Shown piece after piece: positions 55,465 through 64,000 of a DNA stretch of 64,000 nucleotides; positions within the stretch are counted from its first letter, which is position 1; each line of letters opens with the position of its first letter. The notes under the pieces are model-generated. The model was not told where the DNA came from. It was given only the letters and a program-made list of their open reading frames with translations, and did not search any database. The stretch lies in the NCBI GenBank assembly GCA_003132165.1, contig PKWW01000067.1, forward strand, positions 62,001 through 126,000, given 5' to 3'. This stretch comes from Acidimicrobiaceae bacterium (lineage in GTDB: Bacteria; Actinomycetota; Acidimicrobiia; Acidimicrobiales; RAAP-2). Both the position numbers and the translations under genes were made by a program.

Positions 55465-56481
55465 ATGCCTTCTTCAACGATGTCAGCCTGGGCGGTGAGC
55501 GTCCCGGGGCCAATCGACTCGGGTCCGCTCGTGCGTGTCGAGCGCCCGATTCCAGATCCTGGTCCGGGCCAGATTCGTCTTCGCGTAATGGCGTGCGGGG
55601 TCTGTCGCACCGATCTGCACCTCGCCGAGGGCGACCTGCCCGCACGGCGTCCCTTCGTAATCCCTGGTCACGAGGTCGTCGGTGTCGTCGATGAACTCGG
55701 CGACGGCTCGCAACGTTTCGTCAAGGGCGACCGGGTGGGGGCGGCGTGGCTCGCGCGAACCTGTGGCGAATGTCGCTACTGCCTCAGTGGTCGAGAGAAT
55801 CTCTGCACCTCGCCCACCTTCACTGGCTGGGATATAGACGGCGGTTACGCCCAGTACGTCGTAGTCGACGAGGACTACGCCTACGCGATCCCCCCTTCCT
55901 TCGACGACCTGCACGCCGCTCCCCTCTTGTGCGCCGGCATCATTGGCTACCGTGCGTTGCTGCGCTCGCAGTTGCCCCCGGGGGGCCGGCTGGGTATTTA
56001 CGGATTCGGAGGGTCCGCGCACCTCACCGCTCAGATCGCGCTGGCCAAGGGTGCGCGCGTGCACGTCATGACCCGCTCCCAGGAAGCTCGCGAGCTGGCC
56101 CTCTCGTTGGGCGCCAGCAGCGTCGGAGACGCGAGCGACCCTCCACCCGAGCCCCTCGATTCCGCCATTCTCTTCGCTCCCGTCGGCACGCTCGTCCCGC
56201 CGGCACTCGCCGCGCTCGACCGCGGGGGTACGCTCGCCGTCGCCGGCATCTACCTGAGCGACATTCCGGCACTGAGCTACGAGCGCCACCTCTTCCAAGA
56301 GCGCAACCTCTGCAGCGTGACGGCCAATACACGCGATGACGGTCGGGACTTCTTGGCGCTCGCGGCCCAAATTGGTCTACAGGTATCAGTGGACCCCTAC
56401 CCCTGGGATCAAGCCGATCGAGCCCTGCGCGATCTATGCCACGACCACGTCAACGGCGCCGCGGTCTTGATCAATCCCTGA
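55465..56481 (+). CDS. Zinc-dependent alcohol dehydrogenase
   Basis: Medium-chain dehydrogenase/reductase, 338 residues from ATG 55465 behind AGGGAG. Catalytic zinc ligands: Cys in CGVCRTDLH and GHEVVGVV for the His/Glu pair. Structural zinc cysteines lie in [15 protein letters not shown]. The cofactor-binding turn is [11 protein letters not shown] (about 202-212). It reads as an NAD(P)-dependent primary alcohol dehydrogenase. Divergent from the acetaldehyde dehydrogenase with a shared 198-base promoter region, so they are probably co-regulated. Confidence 0.92.
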   Translation: MPSSTMSAWAVSVPGPIDSGPLVRVERPIPDPGPGQIRLRVMACGVCRTDLHLAEGDLPARRPFVIPGHEVVGVVDELGDGSQRFVKGDRVGAAWLARTCGECRYCLSGRENLCTSPTFTGWDIDGGYAQYVVVDEDYAYAIPPSFDDLHAAPLLCAGIIGYRALLRSQLPPGGRLGIYGFGGSAHLTAQIALAKGARVHVMTRSQEARELALSLGASSVGDASDPPPEPLDSAILFAPVGTLVPPALAALDRGGTLAVAGIYLSDIPALSYERHLFQERNLCSVTANTRDDGRDFLALAAQIGLQVSVDPYPWDQADRALRDLCHDHVNGAAVLINP

Positions 56482-56764
56482 GAGTCGAAAACGGGGCACA
56501 CCGCCCTCCAGATCACTCTTACGAACATGACCGATAGGACCACTCGTGCGAGTGCGCCAGCCACAATAGTGAAGTTGAAGCGGCACGATTGCTACTGTCC
56601 GGCCACGACCTTTGGCCCAACTGGTCCAAACCGTTGGCTCGACGAATCGACACCGGACGGCCTTGGCGGGCGCTGGATATTCCGGAATATTGACGTGCAG
56701 TGAGACGGCTGCGACATGACTTTTGACCCTTTTCCTGGGGTCGGCTGAGCACTATCGTCAGGCT

Positions 56765-57973
56765 ATGAGCATCGATGTGGCGGGCAAGATGTCTGCGTCG
56801 AGGTCGGCGGTGGCGAGCCCGGCTGCGGTGTCGCGGACCGTCGGGCGTGCACGAACGGTGGCGATGGTCGGCACGTATCCACCCACCGCCTGCGGTCTGG
56901 CCACCTTCACGAGCAACTTGTCGATCGCAATTGCCACACCCGAGTCGCGCTGGCGGGTCATCGTCGTGCGGGTACTCGATCAACCCGAGGTCGAGACGCA
57001 CGAGGAAGTGGTCGCCCAATGGATCGCTGGTGATCGCGATTCACTCACCCGTTCACTCGCCGCCATTGAGTCGTCGGACGTGGTCCTGTTGCAGCACGAG
57101 TATGGACTCTTCGGTGGACGCGACGGCCAGGACGTACTGGCGTTGGTCGGCGCTCTGTCAAAGCCCCTAATTGCCGTGTTGCACACGGTGCTGTCAAATC
57201 CGACCCCCCATCAACGTGAGATCCTCGAACAGGTGATGGCGGCTGCGTCGTTGGTCGTCGTCCAGAGCAAGGACGCCCGCCAGCGGCTGCTGACGATTTA
57301 CAGTGCGGTTCCCGACAGCGTTGTCGTCGTGCCGCACGGTGCCCAGGAGAACTTTTCGGGAGCATCCCAGTCCATCGTGGAGCATCCCTGCGTCCTCACT
57401 TGGGGGCTGCTCGGCCCGGGCAAAGGGATCGAGTACGCAATCGCCGCGATGGGGCGGCTGGGCGATCACGTACCGGCGCCGACCTACATCGTCGCCGGTC
57501 GGACCCATCCGAAGGTCCTCGCCGCCGAAGGCGAGCGCTACCGACGAAAACTGCAACAACAGTGCCGAGACCTCGGCGTGTCGACCAGGGTCCACTTCGA
57601 TGACGGATACCGCGACTGGGACTCGCTTCGAGCCCTGATCCGAAGTGCGGACGTGGTGCTACTCCCCTACGACTCGCTCGATCAGGAGAGTTCGGGGGTC
57701 CTCGTGGAGGCCCTAGCGTCGGGCAAGCCGGTGGTGGCGACCATGTTCCCGCACGCCCTGGAGCTGCTGAGCCGAGGTGCCGGAGTGCTCGTGCGCCAAG
57801 GCGACGTCGATGCGATGAGTGCTGCCCTCGAGCGGGTGCTGTACGAACCCGGCCTCGCCGAGACAATGAAGAGGTGCGCGCGCCGCGAGGCGACCGCGCT
57901 GCTCTGGCCGACCATCGGCGCCACCTACCGCTCACTGATCTCCCACGTCGTGTCCCGTCGAGAAGTGACGTGA
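56765..57973 (+). CDS. GT4-like glycosyltransferase
   Basis: GT-B fold glycosyltransferase of 402 residues, ATG at 56765. After a 30-residue variable tail comes MVGTYPPTACGLATFTSNL, the N-terminal acceptor loop. LLQHEYGLFGGRDG follows in the first domain, and VLLPYDSLDQESSGVLVEALASGKPVVAT in the second, with the EALASG nucleotide-sugar motif (split here). It is a GT4-type retaining enzyme using a nucleotide sugar. The gene overlaps the next one by four bases (GTGA). The two GH130 genes nearby suggest a mannoside or related glycan substrate, but this is inference. Confidence 0.85.
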   Translation: MSIDVAGKMSASRSAVASPAAVSRTVGRARTVAMVGTYPPTACGLATFTSNLSIAIATPESRWRVIVVRVLDQPEVETHEEVVAQWIAGDRDSLTRSLAAIESSDVVLLQHEYGLFGGRDGQDVLALVGALSKPLIAVLHTVLSNPTPHQREILEQVMAAASLVVVQSKDARQRLLTIYSAVPDSVVVVPHGAQENFSGASQSIVEHPCVLTWGLLGPGKGIEYAIAAMGRLGDHVPAPTYIVAGRTHPKVLAAEGERYRRKLQQQCRDLGVSTRVHFDDGYRDWDSLRALIRSADVVLLPYDSLDQESSGVLVEALASGKPVVATMFPHALELLSRGAGVLVRQGDVDAMSAALERVLYEPGLAETMKRCARREATALLWPTIGATYRSLISHVVSRREVT

Positions 57974-59004
57974 TTGGCGCTTCTGCACCGCTGCCGAGCC
58001 TGCGCTTCCTCGCGCGACTCTCCGACTCCAATGGAATCTTCGAGCACGCAGAGTTCGTCCGTCCCCGGCGCGAGTACGGCTACTGCACCGATGACGCAGG
58101 TCGACTGCTCGGCCTCGCGTCTCGGCTCCCCCGCGACCCCGACGCGTTCCGCTTAGCCGAACTTGCTTTGGGTTTCCTCGAGCGCGCCCATCGTCAAGGA
58201 GGTGAATTTCGCTTGCGCCAGCGAGTGGACGGCACTTGGACCGAGGACCCGTCGAGCGAGGATGCGGCTGCTCGTGCCCTCCTCGGTCTCGGGACCGCCG
58301 TCGCCTGGGCTCCGTGGCCGGAACTGAGGCTGCGAGCGCTCGCTCTCTTCGATGAGGCCTCGGTCCTTCGCTCCGAGCACCGTCGCGCCGTCGCCTGCGC
58401 GGTCTTGGGGGCCGCGGAGTTATTGAGTACCGATCCCGCGCACACTGGCGCACGCCGCTTGGTGAGTCAAGCGACGCCACTCTTGGAGGAAAGGGGGTCG
58501 AGCGACACGTGGCCGTGGCCGGAGACGCGGCTCAGTTACGCCAACGCACTTCTGCCCGAGGCTTCGCTCTCGGCGGCGATCGTGAACGACGATCCGCACC
58601 GCGCGAGCAGCGCCCTCGACCAGTTACGTTGGCTCGTCGAGCGACAGACACTCGACGGACACTTCAGTTTCACGCCGGTCGGGGGCTGCGACGCGGCGTC
58701 GAAGCCCCCGATGTTCGACCAGCAACCCATCGAGGCTTGGGCCACGGCGAGCGCCTGCGCGAAGGCCTTCGCCTACACCCGCGACCACTGGTGGGCGGAT
58801 GCAGTGCAACGAGCGGTGGCGTGGTTCCTCGGCGACAACGATGTGGGCGTCATGGTCTTCGACCCCATCACCGGTGGCGGCTTCGATGGCCTGCAGTCAA
58901 ACGGTGTCAACCGTAACGAGGGGGCGGAGTCCGGGATGGCCTTCGTCGGGACGATGCTCCACCTGCACGAGCTGAGACTGGAACTCGAAGCGACGCCGAA
59001 CTAG
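57970..59004 (+). CDS. Alpha-helical, glycosidase-like protein of unknown function
   Basis: A 344-residue protein starting at GTG 57970, which overlaps the glycosyltransferase stop. Regular helical repeats of Ala/Leu-rich segments (LALGFLERAHRQ, LDQLRWLVERQTLDGH, ACAKAFAYTRDHWW, AVAWFLGDND) suggest an alpha/alpha toroid, as in some glycosidases and lyases. Conserved-looking acidic and aromatic spots are YGYCTDDAGR and FDQQPIEAWA. No catalytic family can be named with confidence. Coupling to the glycosyltransferase implies a shared sugar pathway. Confidence 0.7.
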   Translation: MIGASAPLPSLRFLARLSDSNGIFEHAEFVRPRREYGYCTDDAGRLLGLASRLPRDPDAFRLAELALGFLERAHRQGGEFRLRQRVDGTWTEDPSSEDAAARALLGLGTAVAWAPWPELRLRALALFDEASVLRSEHRRAVACAVLGAAELLSTDPAHTGARRLVSQATPLLEERGSSDTWPWPETRLSYANALLPEASLSAAIVNDDPHRASSALDQLRWLVERQTLDGHFSFTPVGGCDAASKPPMFDQQPIEAWATASACAKAFAYTRDHWWADAVQRAVAWFLGDNDVGVMVFDPITGGGFDGLQSNGVNRNEGAESGMAFVGTMLHLHELRLELEATPN

Positions 59005-59033
59005 TCCCCACCGGCGCAAGAGCAAGTGGTACC

Positions 59034-60032
59034 TCAGGCGGCGTGGAGGAGCGCCTCGACCAGGTGGCTGACGTGGGCGGTCGCGACGCCCACACAACGA
59101 TCGGCGGCACCGTAGGTCAGATACACGATGTCGCCGTGACGGTGCGCTCCCTGGACGAACACGACGTTCTCCATATCACCCTGACACTCCCACTCGAGTT
59201 CGGGCTCGAGAAGGGGCTGATCGAGCTTGCTGACCAGTCGTCCCGTGACCTTGTCCAGCAACGCAACGTTCGCCGTATAAACACCGTCGGCGCGACGTTC
59301 GTGGAAGAACAGCAACAGCCCCGCATCTGTCTCCACCGGAGGCGCGCCCGCTCCAATGCCGAGAGAACCCGGCGTCGGCCTGATGAGGGTGTGCGCGTTG
59401 AGGTCTGACATATAGGGATCCCAATACTCCGGACCCGCGTGCCACAAGTGGTCAAGATTGTCGAAGACCGCCAATTGCATGTCGGGGTGGATACGGTGGA
59501 TCAGCGCCACGCGCTGGTCGGCCAGTGTGAACACGATGGCGTCCTTGTTGGCTATGTCGGGGGGCCCGAGGAGTTGGCCGGTCGCCTCGTCGAGATGGAA
59601 TCGGCTGCCGTCCCAGGACAGACGGTGGGCTCCGATGCGCCAGGGGCGCCCGCTCTCGTGCGGCGGAAGTGAGGTGTAGGTCATGACGATGTGCTCACCG
59701 TCGGCACCCTGCACGCGTTGCACGCGCGGATCCTCGAAGCAGTGAACTCCCGAAGTGCCCGCGCGGCCAAGGACGTACCCGAACTCGTAGGTAAGGCCGT
59801 CGCTCGACGTCAGTACCAGGACATCGGATATGTAGTTGAGGAACCGCGGGCCCGACCCCTCGTTGCGCCAGTAGCCGTCGCGAACGCCCCGCGCGAAGAG
59901 GTGATAGGTGCCGTCGTGGTAGAGCAACCCGGCATTGAACACCGAGCCGTAGCCCGGCACCGACCCCGCTTCAACAATTGGTCGGTCGTGCATTCGGTGG
60001 ACCCGAGGCGCACGTCCGGAAACCATCTCCAT
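59034..60032 (-). CDS. GH130-family glycoside phosphorylase/hydrolase (first copy)
   Basis: Five-bladed beta-propeller enzyme of glycoside hydrolase family 130, 332 residues. The general acid lies in HCFEDPRVQRV (D101), NKDAIVF carries K163, and LIHRIHP carries H179-R180; these positions bind substrate and phosphate in characterised members. Family members act on mannosides, releasing mannose 1-phosphate by phosphorolysis or mannose by hydrolysis. It is convergent with the glycosyltransferase pair and divergent from the second GH130, sharing a 115-base intergenic region with it. Confidence 0.85.
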   Translation of the reverse strand: MEMVSGRAPRVHRMHDRPIVEAGSVPGYGSVFNAGLLYHDGTYHLFARGVRDGYWRNEGSGPRFLNYISDVLVLTSSDGLTYEFGYVLGRAGTSGVHCFEDPRVQRVQGADGEHIVMTYTSLPPHESGRPWRIGAHRLSWDGSRFHLDEATGQLLGPPDIANKDAIVFTLADQRVALIHRIHPDMQLAVFDNLDHLWHAGPEYWDPYMSDLNAHTLIRPTPGSLGIGAGAPPVETDAGLLLFFHERRADGVYTANVALLDKVTGRLVSKLDQPLLEPELEWECQGDMENVVFVQGAHRHGDIVYLTYGAADRCVGVATAHVSHLVEALLHAA

Positions 60033-60147
60033 AGTCTGACCTTTTTCTCCCGACAGCCCTCAGGCGCGAACGAATTACCATAATCCAAATTCACGCGCAA
60101 GAGTAAAAGAAGTGTAGAAGTGGACTAGTTTCTGATGAGGGATACCC

Positions 60148-61128
60148 ATGAATCCACAGACCGATGTACGCGAGCTGTTCCAGCGCTTCGAGGGCAACCC
60201 CATCATCACTGCCGTCGACTTTCCCAAGATGGTGAACGCGGTATTCAACCCCGGAGCCACCGAATTCGAAGGCCGTACCCTACTGCTGATGCGAGTCGAG
60301 CACCGCACCGGCCTCTCGTCCTTGGTGGTCGCCACCAGCGACGATGGGCTCACCGGGTGGCAGATCGACCCGGCCAGAGGATTGGATCCCGATCCCGATC
60401 TCTTGGAGGAGTGCTGGGGAATCGAAGACCCGAGGATCACCCGCATCGACGACGAGTACTTCGTCGTCTACGTCGGCTACTCGGCCTACGGGCCGCTCGT
60501 GAGCCTCGCCAAGACCCGTGACTTCGTTCGCTGGGAGCGCTGCGGTGTTCTCCAGCCACCCGAGGACAAGGATGCCGCGCTCTTTCCCGTGACCTTCGAC
60601 GGTCGCTGGGCCCTCATCCACCGTCCGGTCCCGGCCGCCGCTGCCCTGGGTGCGCACGTGTGGATGTCGTACAGCCCCGACCTGAATTATTGGGGCGAAG
60701 CTCATGTGCTGCTTCCGGCGCGGCGCGGCGGATGGTGGGACGCCAACAAGGTGGGTCTGGGACCTCCGCCCCTCCTCACCAAGGCGGGCTGGCTCATCTG
60801 TTACCACGGCGTGCGGGTGACCGCCTCAGGTTCGATATATCGCCTGGGATTGGCGCTGCTCGACCGCGACGACCCCTCCAAGGTTCTCGCGAGAGGCAAC
60901 GAGTGGATATTCGGTCCCCAAGCACCCTACGAGCAGTCGGGTGACGTACCCGACGTCGTCTTTCCTTGTGGTTGGATTCTGCGCGACGATGGCGACACCC
61001 TGCATCTCTACTACGGCGCCGCGGACAGCGTGGTGTGCGTGGCGACGGCAAGTCTGGCGCAATTACTGGACCACCTTGAGGTACATCCTTTCCCGGCGGA
61101 CTCGGCCCAAACTGGTCCAGCGAAATAG
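60148..61128 (+). CDS. GH130-family glycoside phosphorylase/hydrolase (second copy)
   Basis: Second GH130 enzyme, 326 residues, ATG at 60148 behind GAGGGA. Motifs line up with the first copy: WGIEDPRITRI (D94), EDKDAALFP (K141), LIHRPVP (H158-R159), and WWDANKVGLGPPPL. The two copies are clearly diverged, so they probably have different chain-length or linkage preferences. Subfamily cannot be assigned by eye. C-terminus ends with the YYGAADSVVCVATA strand typical of the fold. Confidence 0.85.
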   Translation: MNPQTDVRELFQRFEGNPIITAVDFPKMVNAVFNPGATEFEGRTLLLMRVEHRTGLSSLVVATSDDGLTGWQIDPARGLDPDPDLLEECWGIEDPRITRIDDEYFVVYVGYSAYGPLVSLAKTRDFVRWERCGVLQPPEDKDAALFPVTFDGRWALIHRPVPAAAALGAHVWMSYSPDLNYWGEAHVLLPARRGGWWDANKVGLGPPPLLTKAGWLICYHGVRVTASGSIYRLGLALLDRDDPSKVLARGNEWIFGPQAPYEQSGDVPDVVFPCGWILRDDGDTLHLYYGAADSVVCVATASLAQLLDHLEVHPFPADSAQTGPAK

Positions 61129-61394
61129 CGAGCGACAACGTTCTTCTCTTCCTCGGCAACCACTATGGGAATCGACCTCTGACGGGGCATCACGGAACGG
61201 CGACCTCCTTTCTGCGAAGCCAACAGCACGAGCCCGCCAAAGTTGCAGGCGTACACGATTACCCACGAGCCAGATTGGGTCAACGGCACGAGGGCACTCG
61301 CGGCGGCGTCTTCACCTGACTGCGCGAAGGCGATTGAACGATCCGTAGATGACTTGTGCACGTCCTACGGCCGTAGTCCGCTACGTTCGACGTC

Positions 61395-61883
61395 ATGAAG
61401 ATCCGTCTCGCCACTCCCAGTGACATCCCCGCGATCAAGGGGTTGATCGAAGACCTCGCCGAGTACGAGCAGGCCCGCGAGGAGGCGATCGCCACTGACG
61501 ACGATCTACACCGGGCTCTCTTTGGTGAGAATCCTCACGTGTTCTGTCACGTCGCCGAGATCGACGGGGTGCTCGGCGGTCTCGCCTTGTGGTTCTTGAA
61601 CTACTCGACGTGGCACGGAGCCGCGGGCCTCTACCTCGAGGACCTCTACGTTCGAGAGAGCCACCGGGGAGAAGGCGTTGGCACCGCGCTGATGAAAGTG
61701 CTCGCGCAACTATGCGTGGAGCGCGGCTACACCCGCTTTCAATGGTGGGTGCTCGACTGGAACACCCCTTCGATCGAGTTCTACGAGTCCATCGGCGCCA
61801 TTGCGATGGATGAGTGGACTGTCTTTCGCCTCAGCGGTGACGCGCTCAACACCTTCGCTTCCGCCTCAGCGACCGGGGCGTAA
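61395..61883 (+). CDS. GNAT N-acetyltransferase, polyamine-acetyltransferase-like
   Basis: Acetyl-CoA-dependent N-acetyltransferase of 162 residues. The GNAT motif A is RGEGVGTALM (about 94-103); it is preceded by ALWFLNYSTWHGAAGLYLEDLYV (split), very similar to spermidine/spermine N1-acetyltransferase. Motif B is SIEFYESIGA. Polyamine acetylation would fit with the potA-D-B-C importer in the same window, but the genes are 23 kb apart. It is monocistronic. Confidence 0.85.
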   Translation: MKIRLATPSDIPAIKGLIEDLAEYEQAREEAIATDDDLHRALFGENPHVFCHVAEIDGVLGGLALWFLNYSTWHGAAGLYLEDLYVRESHRGEGVGTALMKVLAQLCVERGYTRFQWWVLDWNTPSIEFYESIGAIAMDEWTVFRLSGDALNTFASASATGA

Positions 61884-61911
61884 CGGCGAACACCGCCGCA
61901 CGCAGGAGACC

Positions 61912-63108
61912 TCAGCAGGATACGGTGTTGCGCGTACTCACGACCATCGCTGCGTCGCGGTTCAGCGTCGCACGCGACAGCCACCCATCGGTCACCGCCG
62001 CGACGATCGCGGTCGAGATCCCTCGGGCGAGTTCCAGCGACGCGGCCGGAGAACTGGCCAAGCCGTACAGCACGAGGTTCGCACCGGCCTCGAGGGCCTT
62101 CACGCTGGCGGCGGCGTCATCGAGGTGCAGCGCGCTAATCGCACCCGCCGAGAGCGAATCGGTGATGATGAGCCCATTGAAACCCAGATTCTGGCGCAGT
62201 TCCTGCACGACGACGGGCGACAGACTCGCCGGCAGTGACGTCAGGCCTGGCACCGACGCATTGGACAGCATGACGGCCGATGCACCTCGCGCAATCGCGT
62301 ATTCGAACGGCACGAGTCCTGTCGTCTTTAGCACCGACCACGGTTTGGTCGTCGCTGGGCCGTAGTCGGTATTGCGTGAAGACCCTCCGAGGCCGGGAAA
62401 GTGCTTCACGACCGACGTGACACCCGCGTCGGCGAGTCCCTGCATGAACGCCGTCCCGTCGACCGCGGCGATAGATGGAGTTCCACTGAATGAACGCATG
62501 CCGTCGGGATCGACTGCACCCGGCTGCACGGCGCGCCCGTCAACGTCGAGCACCGGAGCGAGGTCGGTGTTGACGCCCGCAGCCATCAAGGACGCACCGA
62601 TGCGTGAACCTTGGCCGAGTATCCGTGACGCCGAGAGGTTCTTACCCATCGTCTGAGCCCAAGGAATTGATCCGATGACGTTGGTCAGACGCTGTACGCC
62701 GCCACCCTCCTCATCGGTCATCACCAGCATCGGATACTTGCTCGGCGTGCGTGCTTGCACTCGCGCGAGAACCGCGGCCATGTTGACGGGAGCGCTGTTA
62801 CCAAAGAGCAGTAGGCCGGCGTAGCCCGATGTCGCAGCGGGCACCATGGCGCCCAGATTCGCCGCGTTCACCGGAACAACGATGGTCTCGTTGGCCACCC
62901 GGGTGAGCGGCCAACTCGACACCATTTGGATCGCACAGGCGAGACCCGGTGGGGCGGACGTCGTCGTTGACGACGTGGTGGTCGTCGTCGGGGTTGTCGT
63001 CGTGGTTGAGGCGCCCACCGCCAATGCGTTGGTTGCGACCAGCACCAGGCCTACGAGCGCCACCGCCATACCGACCTTGACCCTGATCTCGTTCATGTGG
63101 GCGTTCAC
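61912..63108 (-). CDS. GH3-family secreted beta-N-acetylhexosaminidase-like protein
   Basis: Glycoside hydrolase family 3 enzyme of NagZ type, 398 residues. A signal or anchor segment (about 13-31), then a Thr/Ser-rich linker (TTTTTPTTTTTSSTTT, about 35-50), lead into the TIM-barrel: TDEEGGGVQRL (about 135-145), TDLAPVLDVDG, KHFPGLGGSSRNTDYGP and the nucleophile in IITDSLSAGAI. It probably trims beta-N-acetylglucosaminides outside the membrane. Start: GTG 63108 behind AGAGGA; ATG 63126 and ATG 63096 are alternatives. It follows the DUF2017 gene closely. Confidence 0.85.
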   Translation of the reverse strand: MNAHMNEIRVKVGMAVALVGLVLVATNALAVGASTTTTTPTTTTTSSTTTSAPPGLACAIQMVSSWPLTRVANETIVVPVNAANLGAMVPAATSGYAGLLLFGNSAPVNMAAVLARVQARTPSKYPMLVMTDEEGGGVQRLTNVIGSIPWAQTMGKNLSASRILGQGSRIGASLMAAGVNTDLAPVLDVDGRAVQPGAVDPDGMRSFSGTPSIAAVDGTAFMQGLADAGVTSVVKHFPGLGGSSRNTDYGPATTKPWSVLKTTGLVPFEYAIARGASAVMLSNASVPGLTSLPASLSPVVVQELRQNLGFNGLIITDSLSAGAISALHLDDAAASVKALEAGANLVLYGLASSPAASLELARGISTAIVAAVTDGWLSRATLNRDAAMVVSTRNTVSC

Positions 63109-63116
63109 GTTGTCCT

Positions 63117-63551
63117 CTAAAGACATTCAGCGAGCGAAAAGAGGAATTGCTGGAGAGTGCGAATGAAATCTAAGAGATCAGGATCACAGGACAGCAGTTT
63201 CTCCTCGCTCATGAGTCCGTTGGCGACCGCCGTCGAACGCAGGGCGAGTTGGAATGTGCTCAGCCACGCCCACGCTTCGCCGTCGTTGAGGAACTGCTCG
63301 TTGAGCGTCATCACCGCTAGCTCAGCGTTGGTCGAAATATCGCTCTGGCGACTGAGGGTCGAAACCGGGTCGTCGGTGTCGCTGCTGGGGTCGATGGGGG
63401 CGTTCAGCCCCGCATGCCATTCATGGTCCGGATCACGCTCGGCGACGAGCACACGCCCGAACGCCTCGCGAGCAACGGCCCGGCCGGACTCATTGAGCCG
63501 GACCTCAATGCGAGCGTCACGGCGGCGGACGAAGAGCTTGTTACCCGCCAC
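63117..63551 (-). CDS. DUF2017-family protein, ClpS-linked
   Basis: A 144-residue protein of the DUF2017 family (EAFGRVLVAE, TLNEQFLNDGEAWAWLSTFQLALRS split) that actinobacteria encode next to clpS; function unknown. The GTG start at 63551 overlaps the clpS stop (TAGTG), so 45 residues of the longest frame are discarded. Coupled translation with clpS suggests a role in the same proteolysis pathway. Confidence 0.85.
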   Translation of the reverse strand: MAGNKLFVRRRDARIEVRLNESGRAVAREAFGRVLVAERDPDHEWHAGLNAPIDPSSDTDDPVSTLSRQSDISTNAELAVMTLNEQFLNDGEAWAWLSTFQLALRSTAVANGLMSEEKLLSCDPDLLDFIRTLQQFLFSLAECL

Positions 63552-63838
63552 TAGTCGTCCAGTTCGATCGTGGACTGCAGTCCGGCCACCTGAAGTTTGA
63601 CGCAATACGACTCGGCCCGTTCGCGCTGCCCGGACCACACAATCGCCCGGCCTTGGTGATGAACCGTCAGCATCAGTTGCGTGCACTTGTTGTTGGAATA
63701 ACCGAAAATCCGCTTGAAAATCAGGACGACAACCGACATCGGCGTCACCGGGTCATCCCAGACGACCACGTTCCACGGGCGTTCCGTAGCGACGATTTTC
63801 TCGGTCGCGACACCGGTCTCGGTCGTCATACGACGCAT
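63551..63838 (-). CDS. clpS: ClpS, adaptor of the Clp protease
   Basis: N-degron adaptor that delivers substrates to ClpA/ClpC unfoldases. The 95-residue protein has PWNVVVWDDPVTPMSVVVLI (about 21-40, N-degron pocket), KRIFGYSNNKCTQLMLTVHHQGRAIV (split) and ERAESYCVKLQVAGLQSTIE. The residues forming the pocket are conserved. Start at ATG 63838 is the best of three candidates (63856 GTG, 63838, 63829). First gene of clpS-DUF2017, followed by the GH3 gene. Confidence 0.92.
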   Translation of the reverse strand: MRRMTTETGVATEKIVATERPWNVVVWDDPVTPMSVVVLIFKRIFGYSNNKCTQLMLTVHHQGRAIVWSGQRERAESYCVKLQVAGLQSTIELDD

Positions 63839-63962
63839 TGGTTTGACGGCTCCCACTCCCCTAGTGTCGCAGACCCCCGTTCATATTGAAAGTTTCGCCT
63901 TCGGCAAACAGTGAAGATGTTGGAGTGCGGTCAATGTCACACGTCGCGCTGATACTGATCAC

Positions 63963-64000
63963 GTGCCCAGCTCAGCCACAACTCGCGTTGTCGTCATCCG
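63963..64000 (+). CDS. Possible start of a gene cut by the window edge
   Basis: GTG at 63963 opens a frame of 12 codons (MPSSATTRVVVI). A GATACT box at 63951-63956 lies about seven bases upstream, which would fit a leaderless transcript as proposed for aroG. Divergent from clpS. Too short to identify. Confidence 0.25.
   Translation, partial: MPSSATTRVVVI

Overview
This window looks like an ordinary chromosome of a high-GC actinobacterium. The markers are an mtrA-mtrB-lpqB-type locus, a class II DAHP synthase of the mycobacterial type, a mycothiol-dependent maleylpyruvate isomerase-family protein, ClpS next to a DUF2017 protein, and many GTG starts. Core gene content would fit the class Acidimicrobiia, but no rRNA is present and I cannot name a species.

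Layout. 1-29 kb is a core block, mostly on the minus strand: rpsB-tsf-pyrH (translation and UMP kinase), xerC, the divergent mtrA-mtrB-lpqB-like envelope-sensing locus, nadD-small membrane protein-rsfS, aroG, a proB-proA-MoxR-VWA-phosphatase run behind obgE, an aminotransferase, HU with a strong bidirectional terminator, rng-rplU-rpmA, the mreB-mreC-mreD-PBP2 elongation locus, ndk-folC, and tig-clpP-clpX. 29-38.5 kb is metabolic: a tRNA-Pro, an acyl-CoA dehydrogenase, an aldehyde dehydrogenase, an NMT1-like solute-binding-fold protein and a complete potA-D-B-C polyamine importer. 38.6-40.5 kb is a tRNA hot spot (Arg, His, Lys) with another aldehyde dehydrogenase.

Accessory region. From tRNA-Lys(CTT) at 40.5 kb the content becomes accessory. 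The last 45 bp of this tRNA gene recur, with one mismatch, at 51482-51526. The intervening 11 kb therefore looks like a genomic island integrated at the 3' end of tRNA-Lys. It carries a divergent cis-prenyl transferase, three very small proteins (DUF6458-like, a 23-residue membrane peptide, CsbD), an iron-containing redox enzyme, a tight five-gene lipid-phosphate operon (PAP2, diacylglycerol kinase, YihY/BrkB, cardiolipin synthase, PAP2) and a secreted SGNH hydrolase. No integrase is visible. Just outside the repeat lie an encapsulated-ferritin homologue without a visible encapsulin or targeting tail, and a frameshifted IS3-family remnant.

53-64 kb holds an alcohol/aldehyde oxidation unit (zinc ADH divergent from ALDH plus DUF779), a carbohydrate cassette (GT4-like glycosyltransferase, an alpha-helical protein, two GH130 enzymes), a polyamine-acetyltransferase-like GNAT, a lipid/cell-wall GH3 enzyme, DUF2017 and ClpS.

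Starts were moved inward from the longest open frame wherever a stop/start overlap, ribosome binding site or family alignment supported it. Residue positions are counted from the start given here.
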